A stretch of DNA of 64,000 bases from Bacteroidota bacterium (GTDB lineage Bacteria; Bacteroidota; Bacteroidia; Bacteroidales; WCHB1-69): positions 98,637 to 162,636 of the forward strand of contig JAKPTX010000089.1 of NCBI GenBank assembly GCA_029570835.1, given 5' to 3'. Both the position numbers and the translations under genes were made by a program. How positions within the stretch are numbered: position 1 is the first letter of the stretch; each line of letters begins with the position of its first letter. This document shows positions 16,382 to 24,051 of this stretch, piece after piece. The notes below the pieces were generated by a model. That model had not been told where the DNA came from. It searched no databases and saw only the letters and a program-made list of their open reading frames with translations.

Positions 16382-18622
16382 ATGATGAATACTTATATTC
16401 CCAATGAACGATTAGAGAAGGTTACTATCTTAAAGAAGTACAGAGTGTTGAGGAGTTCTTTGAAAGAAACAACAAGTGAGGAGAGTAAGAAGTTGTTTCG
16501 CAAAGCTTTTAGTCTGGCTGTTGATGCGCATAAGGATATGAGGAGAAAGAGTGGGGAGCCTTATGTATATCATCCTATCGCTGTTGCTGAAATTGTTGCT
16601 AAAGAGATTAAATTGGGGACCACCTCTATGATTGCCGCTTTATTGCACGATGTGGTTGAAGATACGGATTATACGACAGATGATATTCGCGATATGTTTG
16701 GAGAAGAGGTGTCCAAAATTGTATATGGGTTGACCAAGATTGATGATATTGTAATGGATGAAAATCAATCGATTCAAGCTGAAAATTTCAGAAAGATTTT
16801 ACTCTATACTGTGGATGATATTCGTGTCATTTTGATTAAGTTGGCAGATCGGTTGCACAATATGAGAACATTGAGTTCCATGATTCCGGAGAAACAGTGG
16901 AAAATCTCTTCCGAAACACAATATTTCTTTGTTCCGATAGCACATCGTCTGGGATTATATTCCATTAAGAGTGAGTTGGAAGATTTGGCGATGAAGTATA
17001 ATGATCCGATCACCTACGCTAATATTTCTCAACGACTAAAATCAAGTTATAATTTACGGCAAAACTTAATAGAAGATTTCACCAAACCGATTATTGAAAA
17101 GCTTAAAAATGCGGGGATTGATGCGGAAATGACCAGTCGTGAAAAATCAATTTACTCCATTTATCAGAAAATGAGACGCAAGAATATAGATTTTGATGAT
17201 ATTTATGACATTTTTGCGGTTCGTTTTGTGTTCGATTCTCCTCCGGAATTGGAAAAAGATATTTGCTGGAGAATCCATACGATTATTACCAGTTTATATA
17301 AGACTAATGAAAGTCGCGAAAGGAACTATCTGACCAATCCTAAGGCAAATGGCTATCAATCACTGCATGTTACTGCGATGAGTAGTGCAGGAAAGTGGAT
17401 TGAGGTACAGATTCGTTCCAAGAGGATGGATGAGATTGCAGAGAGGGGTTTTGCTGCGCACTACAGATATAAAGAGGAGAATAGAACTCCTGTCGAATAT
17501 GAAAATAGAGTAGAGGATTGGTTGGAAAGAGTTCGGGAGATGCTTAAAAGTGAAGACACCAATGCGCTTGAGTTTTTGAATGAAGTCAAGATGAATCTGG
17601 ACCTAAAAGAGGTAGTGATCTTCACCCCAAAGGGAGATAGAAAACTGCTTCCTAAAGGAAGTACGGTACTTGACTTTGCTTATTCGCTTCATACCAGTAT
17701 AGGAGATCAATGTATTGGAGCCAAGGTAAATTATAATATTGTTTCCATAGAGCATGTGTTGCAAAGTGGAGATCAGGTAGAGGTGATTACCTCTAAGAAG
17801 CAGTTTCCCAAAACGGAATGGCTTTCGATTGTTAAAACAGCACATGCGCGTGAGAGTATTAAAGATACCATCAGATCGGAACAAAAAAAGCAGGTTAGTG
17901 CGGGAAAAGAGCAGTTAAGACAGATTTTTTCAGAATTGGATATTCCTTATAGTAAGGATAATATCGGAAGGATTCAAGCGGATACGCGAATTGCTTCTGT
18001 AGCTGAGTTTTGGAGCCACATTGCTCAAGGAGTGATCTCTTTCGATAGAATAAAAAGTATTTTTAAGGGGAAGGGAGAATATAGGGATGTCCAAAAAAAG
18101 ATTGCAGAAGGATTGAAAGAAAAAACGTTGGATAAATTGATTTATGAACAATTGGAAGAAAAACCTGAAGTGTTCTTTTTGGATGAAACATCGGACAGTA
18201 TCAGACATATCATTGCCAGTTGTTGTAGTCCACTTCCCGGTGATCAAGTAGTTGGTTTTCAGATATCTAACGAGCTGATTGAAGTGCATATGACTAACTG
18301 TCCCAAAGCGATTGAGCAGATGTCTAAATTTGGAAACAGGATTATTAAAGCAAAATGGTATAATGATCAGGATATTGGTTTCCTTTCCGGGTTAAGTCTT
18401 GCCGGTTTTGATCGCAAGGGGATTATCAAGGAGATTGTAGATATTGTTACCCAGCAGTTGGATTTGAACATCAGAACGATTGAGATGTCCACCAAAAATG
18501 GCGTATTCACGGGAAAATTGATCTTATACATCAAAAACGTTAAAGCACTTAATGAGTTAATTGAAAAACTGTTAACGATTGATCAAATAGAGCAAATCGA
18601 ACGAATTGCACCCGGAGTTTAG
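16382..18622 (+). CDS. RelA/SpoT family (p)ppGpp synthetase/hydrolase
   Basis: A 746-residue long RSH protein controlling the stringent-response alarmone. The N-terminal HD hydrolase domain is intact (YVYHPIAVAEIV at about 53-64, ALLHDVVEDTDY at about 85-96). It is followed by the synthetase domain (SREKSIYSIYQKMRRK, DIYDIFAVRF, NPKANGYQSLHVT), a TGS domain (VVIFTPKGDRKLLPKGSTVLDFAYSLH) and a C-terminal ACT domain. Intact residues in both catalytic halves suggest a bifunctional enzyme. Two adjacent ATGs open the frame (16382 and 16385). Confidence 0.95.
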   Translation: MMNTYIPNERLEKVTILKKYRVLRSSLKETTSEESKKLFRKAFSLAVDAHKDMRRKSGEPYVYHPIAVAEIVAKEIKLGTTSMIAALLHDVVEDTDYTTDDIRDMFGEEVSKIVYGLTKIDDIVMDENQSIQAENFRKILLYTVDDIRVILIKLADRLHNMRTLSSMIPEKQWKISSETQYFFVPIAHRLGLYSIKSELEDLAMKYNDPITYANISQRLKSSYNLRQNLIEDFTKPIIEKLKNAGIDAEMTSREKSIYSIYQKMRRKNIDFDDIYDIFAVRFVFDSPPELEKDICWRIHTIITSLYKTNESRERNYLTNPKANGYQSLHVTAMSSAGKWIEVQIRSKRMDEIAERGFAAHYRYKEENRTPVEYENRVEDWLERVREMLKSEDTNALEFLNEVKMNLDLKEVVIFTPKGDRKLLPKGSTVLDFAYSLHTSIGDQCIGAKVNYNIVSIEHVLQSGDQVEVITSKKQFPKTEWLSIVKTAHARESIKDTIRSEQKKQVSAGKEQLRQIFSELDIPYSKDNIGRIQADTRIASVAEFWSHIAQGVISFDRIKSIFKGKGEYRDVQKKIAEGLKEKTLDKLIYEQLEEKPEVFFLDETSDSIRHIIASCCSPLPGDQVVGFQISNELIEVHMTNCPKAIEQMSKFGNRIIKAKWYNDQDIGFLSGLSLAGFDRKGIIKEIVDIVTQQLDLNIRTIEMSTKNGVFTGKLILYIKNVKALNELIEKLLTIDQIEQIERIAPGV

Positions 18623-18771
18623 CGTTCTTTTTATTGAAAAAAATAAAAAAGGGGGGAAGAAAATGTAAAACTGTTAATGTTTGTTAAATTTTAATAACCT
18701 CATTATCAGCGTTCTATCTAGTTTGTGATTAATATTTTAAAATATATTAACATTTTATCAAAAAAATGTAG

Positions 18772-18779
18772 TACTTTTG
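18772..18779 (+). promoter_or_regulatory. -7 promoter element (TACTTTTG) of acpP
   Basis: TACTTTTG followed by C, 25 bases before the acpP ATG, in a very AT-rich upstream region. Between 18623 and here only a G-run remnant (AAAAAAGGGGGGAAG near 18650) stands out. Confidence 0.65.
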
Positions 18780-18804
18780 CAATTCAATTAAAAATGAAAT
18801 AACT

Positions 18805-19038
18805 ATGTCAGAAATTATTGAAAGAGTACAAGGAATTATTGCTGAAAAATTAAGTGTTAATCCCGCTGATGTAACTCCAGAGAAAAGTTTTACAAACGAT
18901 TTAGGAGCCGACTCATTGGATACTGTTGAGCTCATTATGGAATTTGAAAAAGAATTTGGAATTTCTATTCCGGATGATGAAGCTGAAAAAATAGCAACAG
19001 TTGGGGACGCAATTTCCTACATTGAAAAAAACGTTTAA
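18805..19038 (+). CDS. acpP: Acyl carrier protein
   Basis: A 77-residue acidic acyl carrier protein that carries fatty-acid intermediates on 4'-phosphopantetheine. The attachment Ser is in [16 protein letters not shown] (about residue 37). Length and sequence are typical of Bacteroidota. In this phylum acpP is usually followed by fabF and rnc. Here two hairpins and an unrelated island follow, fabF is absent from the window and rnc lies 5 kb downstream. Confidence 0.97.
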   Translation: MSEIIERVQGIIAEKLSVNPADVTPEKSFTNDLGADSLDTVELIMEFEKEFGISIPDDEAEKIATVGDAISYIEKNV

Positions 19039-19076
19039 TAAACGAAATTTCAATCTGATTGCTTCTTAGAAGCATA

Positions 19077-19141
19077 AAGTGCCTTTGCACTTAGAACTTG
19101 ATTCGTTTTCTATTACAGGGGACGGGTCAAGTTCTTCTTTT
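19077..19141 (+). terminator. Double hairpin with T-rich tail after acpP
   Basis: AAGTGC-CTTT-GCACTT (19077-19092) is followed by AGAACTTGA (19093-19101) pairing with TCAAGTTCT (19127-19135), then TCTTTT. The second hairpin has a 25-base loop. Together they look like a Rho-independent terminator that isolates acpP from the island. Confidence 0.6.
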
Positions 19142-19151
19142 AATTGAAAAT

Positions 19152-19309
19152 ATTGCTTATTTAAGTAATAAAATTAATTATTGCCTATATTGTTTATAAT
19201 TAAAATATTAGTTATTTAGCTTATAATTAAAAATATTACTTATTTAAGTAATAATTCTAATTATTACCTATTTAAGTAATAACTTAAATTATTGCCTATT
19301 TAAGAAATG
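19152..19309. promoter_or_regulatory. Six palindromic units at 28-bp period (operator or iteron array)
   Basis: Six copies of a 20-bp motif close to ATTACTTATTTAAGTAATAA begin at 19152, 19180, 19207, 19235, 19263 and 19291, spaced 28, 27, 28, 28 and 28 bases. The best unit contains the perfect palindrome TTACTTA-TT-TAAGTAA. Gaps are about 8 bases and AT-rich. The last, shortened unit ends 5 bases before the -7 element of the SatD-like gene, so a bound protein would block that promoter. The HTH protein encoded just downstream is the natural candidate; an iteron-like role is the alternative. Confidence 0.75.
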
Positions 19310-19314
19310 TTTTG

Positions 19315-19322
19315 TACATTTG
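19315..19322 (+). promoter_or_regulatory. -7 promoter element (TACATTTG) of the satD-like operon
   Basis: TACATTTG followed by C, directly after the last unit of the 28-bp array and 21 bases before the ATG at 19344. Confidence 0.65.
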
Positions 19323-19343
19323 CATTTCATAAAAATACTTATC

Positions 19344-19988
19344 ATGATAGCGGTGATTTCGGGTGATATTATAGGCTCAAGAAAGCTTGAAAATCAAGGA
19401 ATATGGTTGGATCCATTACAAGACCTGTTGAATGCGTGGGGCGAAAGTCCTAAAGATTGGAAGTTGGAAAGAGGAGATTTTTTTCAAGTAGAAGTTCCAG
19501 AGATTGAAGAAGCATTAAAAAAAGCATTGCAAATAAAGGCACTGATAAAAAAAATAAAACCACTTGACAAACAGAAAAAAGCAAACTCAATAGATGTTCG
19601 TCTGGCTATCGGTATCGGAGATAAAACATATTCGGGAGATACTATATCTATAAGCAATGGTTCTGCTTTTGTAAATTCGGGCGAAAAGTTAGATATATTG
19701 AAAAAAGAAAATATAACATTGGGTATCAAAACATCTAATTCTGAATTTGATGAAGAGATAAATCTCTACTTAGAATTATTAAGTCTATTTGCAGACAAAT
19801 GGTCTGTCTCGTCGGCAGAATTGATAGAAGTTGTTCTTAATAAACCAAGTAAAACACAAGCTGAAATTGGGAAAATATTGGGTATTAAGCAAAGTGGGGT
19901 AAGTAGGAGATGGAAAAGAGCCAATATGGACGAAGTGTTGGAAGTAGAGAAAATGTATCGTAAAAAAATTAAAAACCTATTACTATGA
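19344..19988 (+). CDS. SatD family protein with C-terminal helix-turn-helix
   Basis: A 214-residue protein starting at 19344 (MIAVISGDIIGSRK), a start that respects the promoter at 19315. The N-terminal region matches the SatD family as I know it: SGDIIGSR (Asp8), ERGDFFQVE (Asp45), DVRLAIGIGDKTYSGD (about 84-99) and NGSAFVNSGEKLD (about 105-117). The order of two isolated Asp motifs, an R-x-x-IGIG strand and a G-x-x-x-VN-x-x-E-x-L motif recalls the palm domain of class III nucleotide cyclases; I present that as a resemblance, not an assignment. Residues 171-192 (TQAEIGKILGIKQSGVSRRW) are a clear HTH. It is translationally coupled (ATGA overlap) to the DUF3307 membrane gene and likely regulates itself through the array upstream. 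Confidence 0.75.
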   Translation: MIAVISGDIIGSRKLENQGIWLDPLQDLLNAWGESPKDWKLERGDFFQVEVPEIEEALKKALQIKALIKKIKPLDKQKKANSIDVRLAIGIGDKTYSGDTISISNGSAFVNSGEKLDILKKENITLGIKTSNSEFDEEINLYLELLSLFADKWSVSSAELIEVVLNKPSKTQAEIGKILGIKQSGVSRRWKRANMDEVLEVEKMYRKKIKNLLL

Positions 19989-20692
19989 TAATACTCGTTA
20001 AACTTCTATTAGCTCATCTTATCGGAGATTTTATACTGCAACCCCAATCCTGGGTAAATGAAAAAGAGAAGTTGAAATATCGGTCACCCAAACTTTATAT
20101 ACACGCACTTCTGCATGGACTTTTGGTGTTGCTTCTGTTATGGGATTTGAAATATTGGTTTTTAGCAATGTTAGTTTCGACATTGCACTATGTTATTGAC
20201 GTGGTGAAACTTAATTGTCAAAAAAAGGAGAATAAATCTACCTGGTTTTTTATAGACCAGACTTTGCATCTTGTCACGATTTTACTGTTATGGGGACTGT
20301 TTTGTAAGCCCGAATTAGAGTTTACTTTCTGGTGCACAAACTCTGACTTTTGGATTTATTTAGCCGCAATAATTTTAATAACCGGTGTATCTTCGGTTGT
20401 TGTGCGGGAATTGATGTCGGGATGGACTAAAAACTTAAAGGACAATAAAGATGCTTCGTTAGATAACGCCGGAAAATATATCGGAATACTGGAACGCTTG
20501 TTTGTGTTTTTCTTTGTAATAATTGGAAATTGGGGAAGTATTGGGTTCATTTTGGCAGCAAAATCAATATTCCGCTTTGGAGATTTAAAAGAATCAAAAG
20601 ATAGAAAATTAACAGAATATGTTTTGATAGGTACCTTACTGAGTTTTGGAATTGCCATAGCTGTAGGAATGATAACGTTGAAGTTAACTTAG
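19985..20692 (+). CDS. DUF3307 family multi-pass membrane protein
   Basis: A 235-residue integral membrane protein with about six hydrophobic segments. The family start KLLLAHLIGDFILQPQSWVNEK is clear (His11, Asp15), and further conserved polar residues sit in or near membrane segments (IHALLHG, LHYVIDVVKL). The ATG overlaps the stop of the SatD-like gene (ATGA), so the two proteins are probably made together. SatD-like and DUF3307 genes are, to my knowledge, often paired, but neither has a settled function. No export signal beyond the first helix. Confidence 0.8.
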   Translation: MIILVKLLLAHLIGDFILQPQSWVNEKEKLKYRSPKLYIHALLHGLLVLLLLWDLKYWFLAMLVSTLHYVIDVVKLNCQKKENKSTWFFIDQTLHLVTILLLWGLFCKPELEFTFWCTNSDFWIYLAAIILITGVSSVVVRELMSGWTKNLKDNKDASLDNAGKYIGILERLFVFFFVIIGNWGSIGFILAAKSIFRFGDLKESKDRKLTEYVLIGTLLSFGIAIAVGMITLKLT

Positions 20693-20713
20693 TAACTATT
20701 TTTACCCTCAAAG

Positions 20714-20723
20714 TTACTTATTT
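20714..20723. promoter_or_regulatory. Possible half-site of the 28-bp array motif
   Basis: TTACTTATTT repeats the left half of the array motif exactly, 21 bases upstream of the promoter element of the DUF4062 gene. A 10-base AT-rich match can occur by chance. Confidence 0.3.
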
Positions 20724-20744
20724 TTTTATCCGGAATAAAACTGT

Positions 20745-20752
20745 TATCTTTG
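20745..20752 (+). promoter_or_regulatory. -7 promoter element (TATCTTTG)
   Basis: TATCTTTG followed by C, 66 bases before the ATG of the DUF4062 gene. Confidence 0.6.
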
Positions 20753-20818
20753 CAAGCAATAAAGGTTATGAAATAAATTTTACTATAAAATGCTTAGAAA
20801 AAGTATATTGGAGTAGTA

Positions 20819-22657
20819 ATGGGAAAGATAAAAGTATTTATAAGTAGCGTTCAGTCTGAGTTTGCCTTAGAGCGAAAGGCTTTAGCAGAATATATACGTG
20901 CGGATTCGTTACTTGGTAAATTTTTTGACCCTTTCATTTTTGAAGAGCTTCCGGCGGTCGATTTGACCGCTCCGAATCTCTATTTGAAAGAAGTTGGGAG
21001 ATGTAATATTTATTTGGGATTAATTGGGGCTAAGTATGGTTATCGTGATAGTGAAGGAGTATCGCCCACCGAGAGAGAATATAATAAAGCGACACAATTA
21101 CAAAAGACTCGACTCATTTTTCTAACTTACCACGAGCCTGTTCAGCGGGAACAAGAGGTGAATGCTTTTATTAAAAAAATTGAAAAAGAGGTGGTGCGAA
21201 GCAGATTCATAGGGCTATCATCTTTATTGCAAAACGTGTATCACAGTTTGATTCGTTATCTGGAAGAAAACAGATTTATTCAGTTGGGACCTTTCGATGC
21301 ACAGATTAATTCAGATGCAAGTCTAGAAGATATTGATGAAGAAAAAGTGATTTCTTTTGTTCGTTTGGCAAAATCACGCAGGGGATTTCCGCTGGATGAA
21401 GATAGTCCAATATTGAAGATATTACACCATCTTAATCTTTCACAAGATGAGAGGTTAACCAATGCAGCTCTCTTGCTTTTCGGCAAAAATCCACAACGTT
21501 TTTTTCCTACAGCAACTACTAAATGTGCTGTTTTTCATGGATTTACCAAAACAAAACCTATTCCATCTTATAAAATTATAAGTGGCGATATTTTTGAACA
21601 GATTAATCAGGCTGTGGAGTTTGTTATGTCACAACTTGATTTCAGAATAGGTACGCGTTCACAATCAAATATTGCGCCCGGCAGCTACGAAATTCCCAGA
21701 GAGGTGGTTACTGAGGGTATTGTGAACGCTATTGTTCACAGAAACTATGCCAATAACGCCAGTGTTGAAGTTATTTTGTACAAGGATAGATTGGAAATTT
21801 CCAATCCGGGTTCTTTGCCTTTGGGTTGGACAACCGAGCGACTAAAACAACTGCATAATTCTGTGCCGCACAATCCGTTTATTGCTCATCCTATGTATCT
21901 GGCGGGATATATTGAACAACTGGGTACCGGTACTGAAGAGATGGTGCAAAGAATGAAAGATCATGGACTTCCCGAACCTAAATTTATTCAAGAGTTGGAT
22001 TTCAGAACGATTATTTATCGTTATACTCCGCAAGCTACCCCCCAACTTACCGAACAACCCACCGAACAAGTTACCGTGCAACCTACCGTGCAACCTACCA
22101 TGCAACCTACCATGCAAGATATAAATTCATTAACTACCGCTGTTAAAAATTTAATCAAGGTATTGGAAGGAGCAATGTCAAGAGAAGAGTTGCAGGAGAT
22201 TTTAGAATTAAAAAACAGAGACTATTTCAGGATTAATTATATTAATACTGCTCTAGATGGCGGGTGGATTGAAATGACGGAAGTTGAGTCCAATCATCCT
22301 AACCAAAAATATCGTTTAACACAAAAAGGATTAGAAGCTAGGAAACAGTTTATCCCGCAACCCACCGAACAACCCACCGAACAACCTACCGAACAAGTCA
22401 CCGAACAACTTACCGAACAAGTTTACCGTTTGATTTTAACTATTGAGGGTGAAATGACTCGAGATGAACTCATGGATAAATTAAATTTAAGACATAGACC
22501 TACTTTTGTTTTGAATTACTCAAATCCGGCATTACACGGCGGGTGGATTGAAATGACGGAAGTTGAGGTCAATCATCCTAACCAAAAATACCGTTTGACT
22601 GAAAAGGGATTAAAAGTAAAAGAAGAGTGGAAAAAAATTAAACCTGATTATAAATAA
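20819..22657 (+). CDS. DUF4062 / HATPase-like / twin winged-helix protein
   Basis: A 612-residue multidomain protein. Residues 1-90 (KVFISSVQSEFALERKALAEYI, then RCNIYLGLIGAKYGYRD) match DUF4062, a TIR-like Rossmann domain found in signalling and conflict proteins. The middle (about 170-400) matches the RecG-related, AlbA/HATPase_c_4-type transcriptional-regulator-like region: SPILKILHHLNL, LTNAALLLFGKNPQRFFP, TEGIVNAIVHRNYANN, LEISNPGSLP and GYIEQLGTGTEEM. Two copies of a module follow, each a low-complexity PTEQPTEQ/PTVQPTMQ linker plus a winged helix ending GGWIEMTEVE-x-NHPNQKYRLT. The arrangement suggests an effector or sensor domain joined to a nucleotide-binding and DNA-binding regulator. 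Defence is a possibility, not shown. Confidence 0.8.
   Translation: MGKIKVFISSVQSEFALERKALAEYIRADSLLGKFFDPFIFEELPAVDLTAPNLYLKEVGRCNIYLGLIGAKYGYRDSEGVSPTEREYNKATQLQKTRLIFLTYHEPVQREQEVNAFIKKIEKEVVRSRFIGLSSLLQNVYHSLIRYLEENRFIQLGPFDAQINSDASLEDIDEEKVISFVRLAKSRRGFPLDEDSPILKILHHLNLSQDERLTNAALLLFGKNPQRFFPTATTKCAVFHGFTKTKPIPSYKIISGDIFEQINQAVEFVMSQLDFRIGTRSQSNIAPGSYEIPREVVTEGIVNAIVHRNYANNASVEVILYKDRLEISNPGSLPLGWTTERLKQLHNSVPHNPFIAHPMYLAGYIEQLGTGTEEMVQRMKDHGLPEPKFIQELDFRTIIYRYTPQATPQLTEQPTEQVTVQPTVQPTMQPTMQDINSLTTAVKNLIKVLEGAMSREELQEILELKNRDYFRINYINTALDGGWIEMTEVESNHPNQKYRLTQKGLEARKQFIPQPTEQPTEQPTEQVTEQLTEQVYRLILTIEGEMTRDELMDKLNLRHRPTFVLNYSNPALHGGWIEMTEVEVNHPNQKYRLTEKGLKVKEEWKKIKPDYK
22047..22117 (+). 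repeat. 12-bp tandem repeats encoding PTEQ/PTVQ linker (first copy)
   Basis: Units close to CAACCTACCGTG / CAACCCACCGAA repeat in frame. The second linker at 22357-22422 has the same units. Confidence 0.85.
22259..22318 (+). repeat. Duplicated winged-helix segment, copy 1
   Basis: About 60 bases starting GGCGGGTGGATTGAAATGAC recur almost unchanged at 22538-22597, roughly 279 bases downstream, so linker plus winged helix was duplicated recently. Confidence 0.85.
22357..22422 (+). repeat. 12-bp tandem repeats encoding PTEQ linker (second copy)
   Basis: In-frame repeats of CAACCCACCGAA and variants; same unit as the first linker, so copy number here may vary between strains. Confidence 0.85.
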
Positions 22658-22662
22658 AAATC

Positions 22663-23907
22663 ATGATAAAAAAACTAATTCTCATCTTATTTGTCACGAT
22701 TTCAGCTGTTGCATTTGGGCAAACTAATTCGGAAACTTTCAATAAATTTATTTTGGACATTACCCAAGTTGAAAGTCAATATAGGGAGTATTACAACAAT
22801 AAAGAGTATAAACAAACCGCAATATTATTGCAAGAAATGTTGGGTTTAGTTGAAAACTTAAAACTAACCCCGGATGAAGTAACTGATTATCATATTTTTA
22901 TTCAGAATATTAAAGCAGGAATACACTACAATTTAACGTGTACTTACGCTTTATTAAATCAAAAGAAACAAGCTATTGCTGCATTTGAACAAGCAATAGA
23001 ATCAGGATATTCCGAATACAGACATGCTAAAACCGATACAGATTTGGATAATATCCGTGAAGAGAAGAAATTCATTGATCTTTTAGATCGGATAAAACAG
23101 TTTGATAAGTTGGTTATTCTTCAAAATGCACCGGGTTATCAAGAAGAAAAAAGAGACTCTTTACCACAATTTGTATATCAATCTCCCGAAGATAATAATC
23201 TGCAACAGGTCAGGAGCTTTTTTAACTTAGATTCTGTAGCCGGTAATCGAGATGAATTAACTCAAATTGTTAATATTTTAAAGTTTGCTCATGATGCGAT
23301 TAAGCACAATGGAAGCAATTATGCGCTGTGTGAGTTCGATGCAATTGATATTTACAATTATAACAAATCAACCAATAAAGGGGTGAATTGTAGACACTTA
23401 GCAATTGCTCTCAATGAAATGTATCTCGCTATGGGGATTCCTTCGCGGTATGTTACTTGTTTGCCGAAAGATGAAAATGATCCGGATTGTCATGTGATTA
23501 ACAGCGTATATTCCAGTCAGTTACAAAAATGGTTGTGGATTGATCCTACTTTTAATGCTTATGTAAAAGATGAAAATGGGAACTTTTTGAGTATAGCTGA
23601 AGTAAGAGAACGTTTAATTTCCGGAAAACCACTTGTGTTGAATGAAGATGCAAATTGGAATAATGAAACACCACAAACCAAAGAGTATTATTTAGAAACC
23701 TATATGGCTAAAAATTTGTATTGGTTTGAATGTGTTGCTTATAGCAGATTTAATCCGGAAAGTCGTTATAGAAAAGTGGATAACCAATATATAGGCTTGA
23801 AACCGGTTGGAGTAGGAGATAATGCAGTAGGAAGTGCTGTTATTATAACTCACGATCCTGAGTATTTTTGGCAGGCTCCACCCAGGAGGGAGAATAAAGA
23901 GGAATAA
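22663..23907 (+). CDS. Secreted transglutaminase-like (papain-fold) protein
   Basis: A 414-residue exported protein: signal peptide 1-20 (ending AFGQ), a TPR-like helical region (about 25-150) and a transglutaminase-core domain. The catalytic triad is readable as Cys243 (GVNCRHLAIALNEMYLAMGIPSR), His277 (DCHVINSVY) and Asp294 (WIDPTFNAY). Bacterial members are usually peptidases or amide hydrolases, not crosslinking enzymes. The start is five bases after the stop of the DUF4062 gene, so they probably share a transcript. A strong hairpin terminator follows (23934-23984). The substrate cannot be told from sequence. Confidence 0.85.
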   Translation: MIKKLILILFVTISAVAFGQTNSETFNKFILDITQVESQYREYYNNKEYKQTAILLQEMLGLVENLKLTPDEVTDYHIFIQNIKAGIHYNLTCTYALLNQKKQAIAAFEQAIESGYSEYRHAKTDTDLDNIREEKKFIDLLDRIKQFDKLVILQNAPGYQEEKRDSLPQFVYQSPEDNNLQQVRSFFNLDSVAGNRDELTQIVNILKFAHDAIKHNGSNYALCEFDAIDIYNYNKSTNKGVNCRHLAIALNEMYLAMGIPSRYVTCLPKDENDPDCHVINSVYSSQLQKWLWIDPTFNAYVKDENGNFLSIAEVRERLISGKPLVLNEDANWNNETPQTKEYYLETYMAKNLYWFECVAYSRFNPESRYRKVDNQYIGLKPVGVGDNAVGSAVIITHDPEYFWQAPPRRENKEE

Positions 23908-23933
23908 AGTATAAAGCAATAAAATATCTAAGC

Positions 23934-23984
23934 GGGGGTTGACAGAACCTTAGTGTGATGGATGTCCTGCCCCCCTTTTTTTTT
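23934..23984 (+). terminator. Rho-independent terminator
   Basis: GGGGG (23934-23938) and GACA pair with TGTC and CCCCC, followed by nine T. It ends the island transcript. The right part, CTGCCCCCC plus T run and ATTTCATAAA, is also copy 5 of the G6CAG repeat in minus orientation. Confidence 0.75.
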
Positions 23985-23992
23985 ATTTCATA
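23934..23992 (-). repeat. G6CAG repeat family, copy 5
   Basis: On the minus strand it begins TATGAAATAAAAAAAAAG, then GGGGGGCAGGACAT, matching the left half of copy 1. The right end is CAACCCCCGC instead of CCCCACTCTGG. Confidence 0.6.
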
Positions 23993-24012
23993 AATAATTA
24001 AAAGAAAATTGT

Positions 24013-24020
24013 TACTTTTG
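24013..24020 (+). promoter_or_regulatory. -7 promoter element (TACTTTTG) of rnc
   Basis: TACTTTTG followed by C, 31 bases before the proposed TTG start. It shows that rnc has its own promoter here. Confidence 0.55.
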
Positions 24021-24051
24021 CAAAGTCTAACTTTAGGCAGAGTCTTGTATT

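Noticed and set aside
19152-19309. CRISPR array
   Set aside because: The 28-bp period is suggestive, but the constant part is a 20-bp palindrome with only about 8 bp between units, the gaps are AT-rich and similar, and no cas gene is near.
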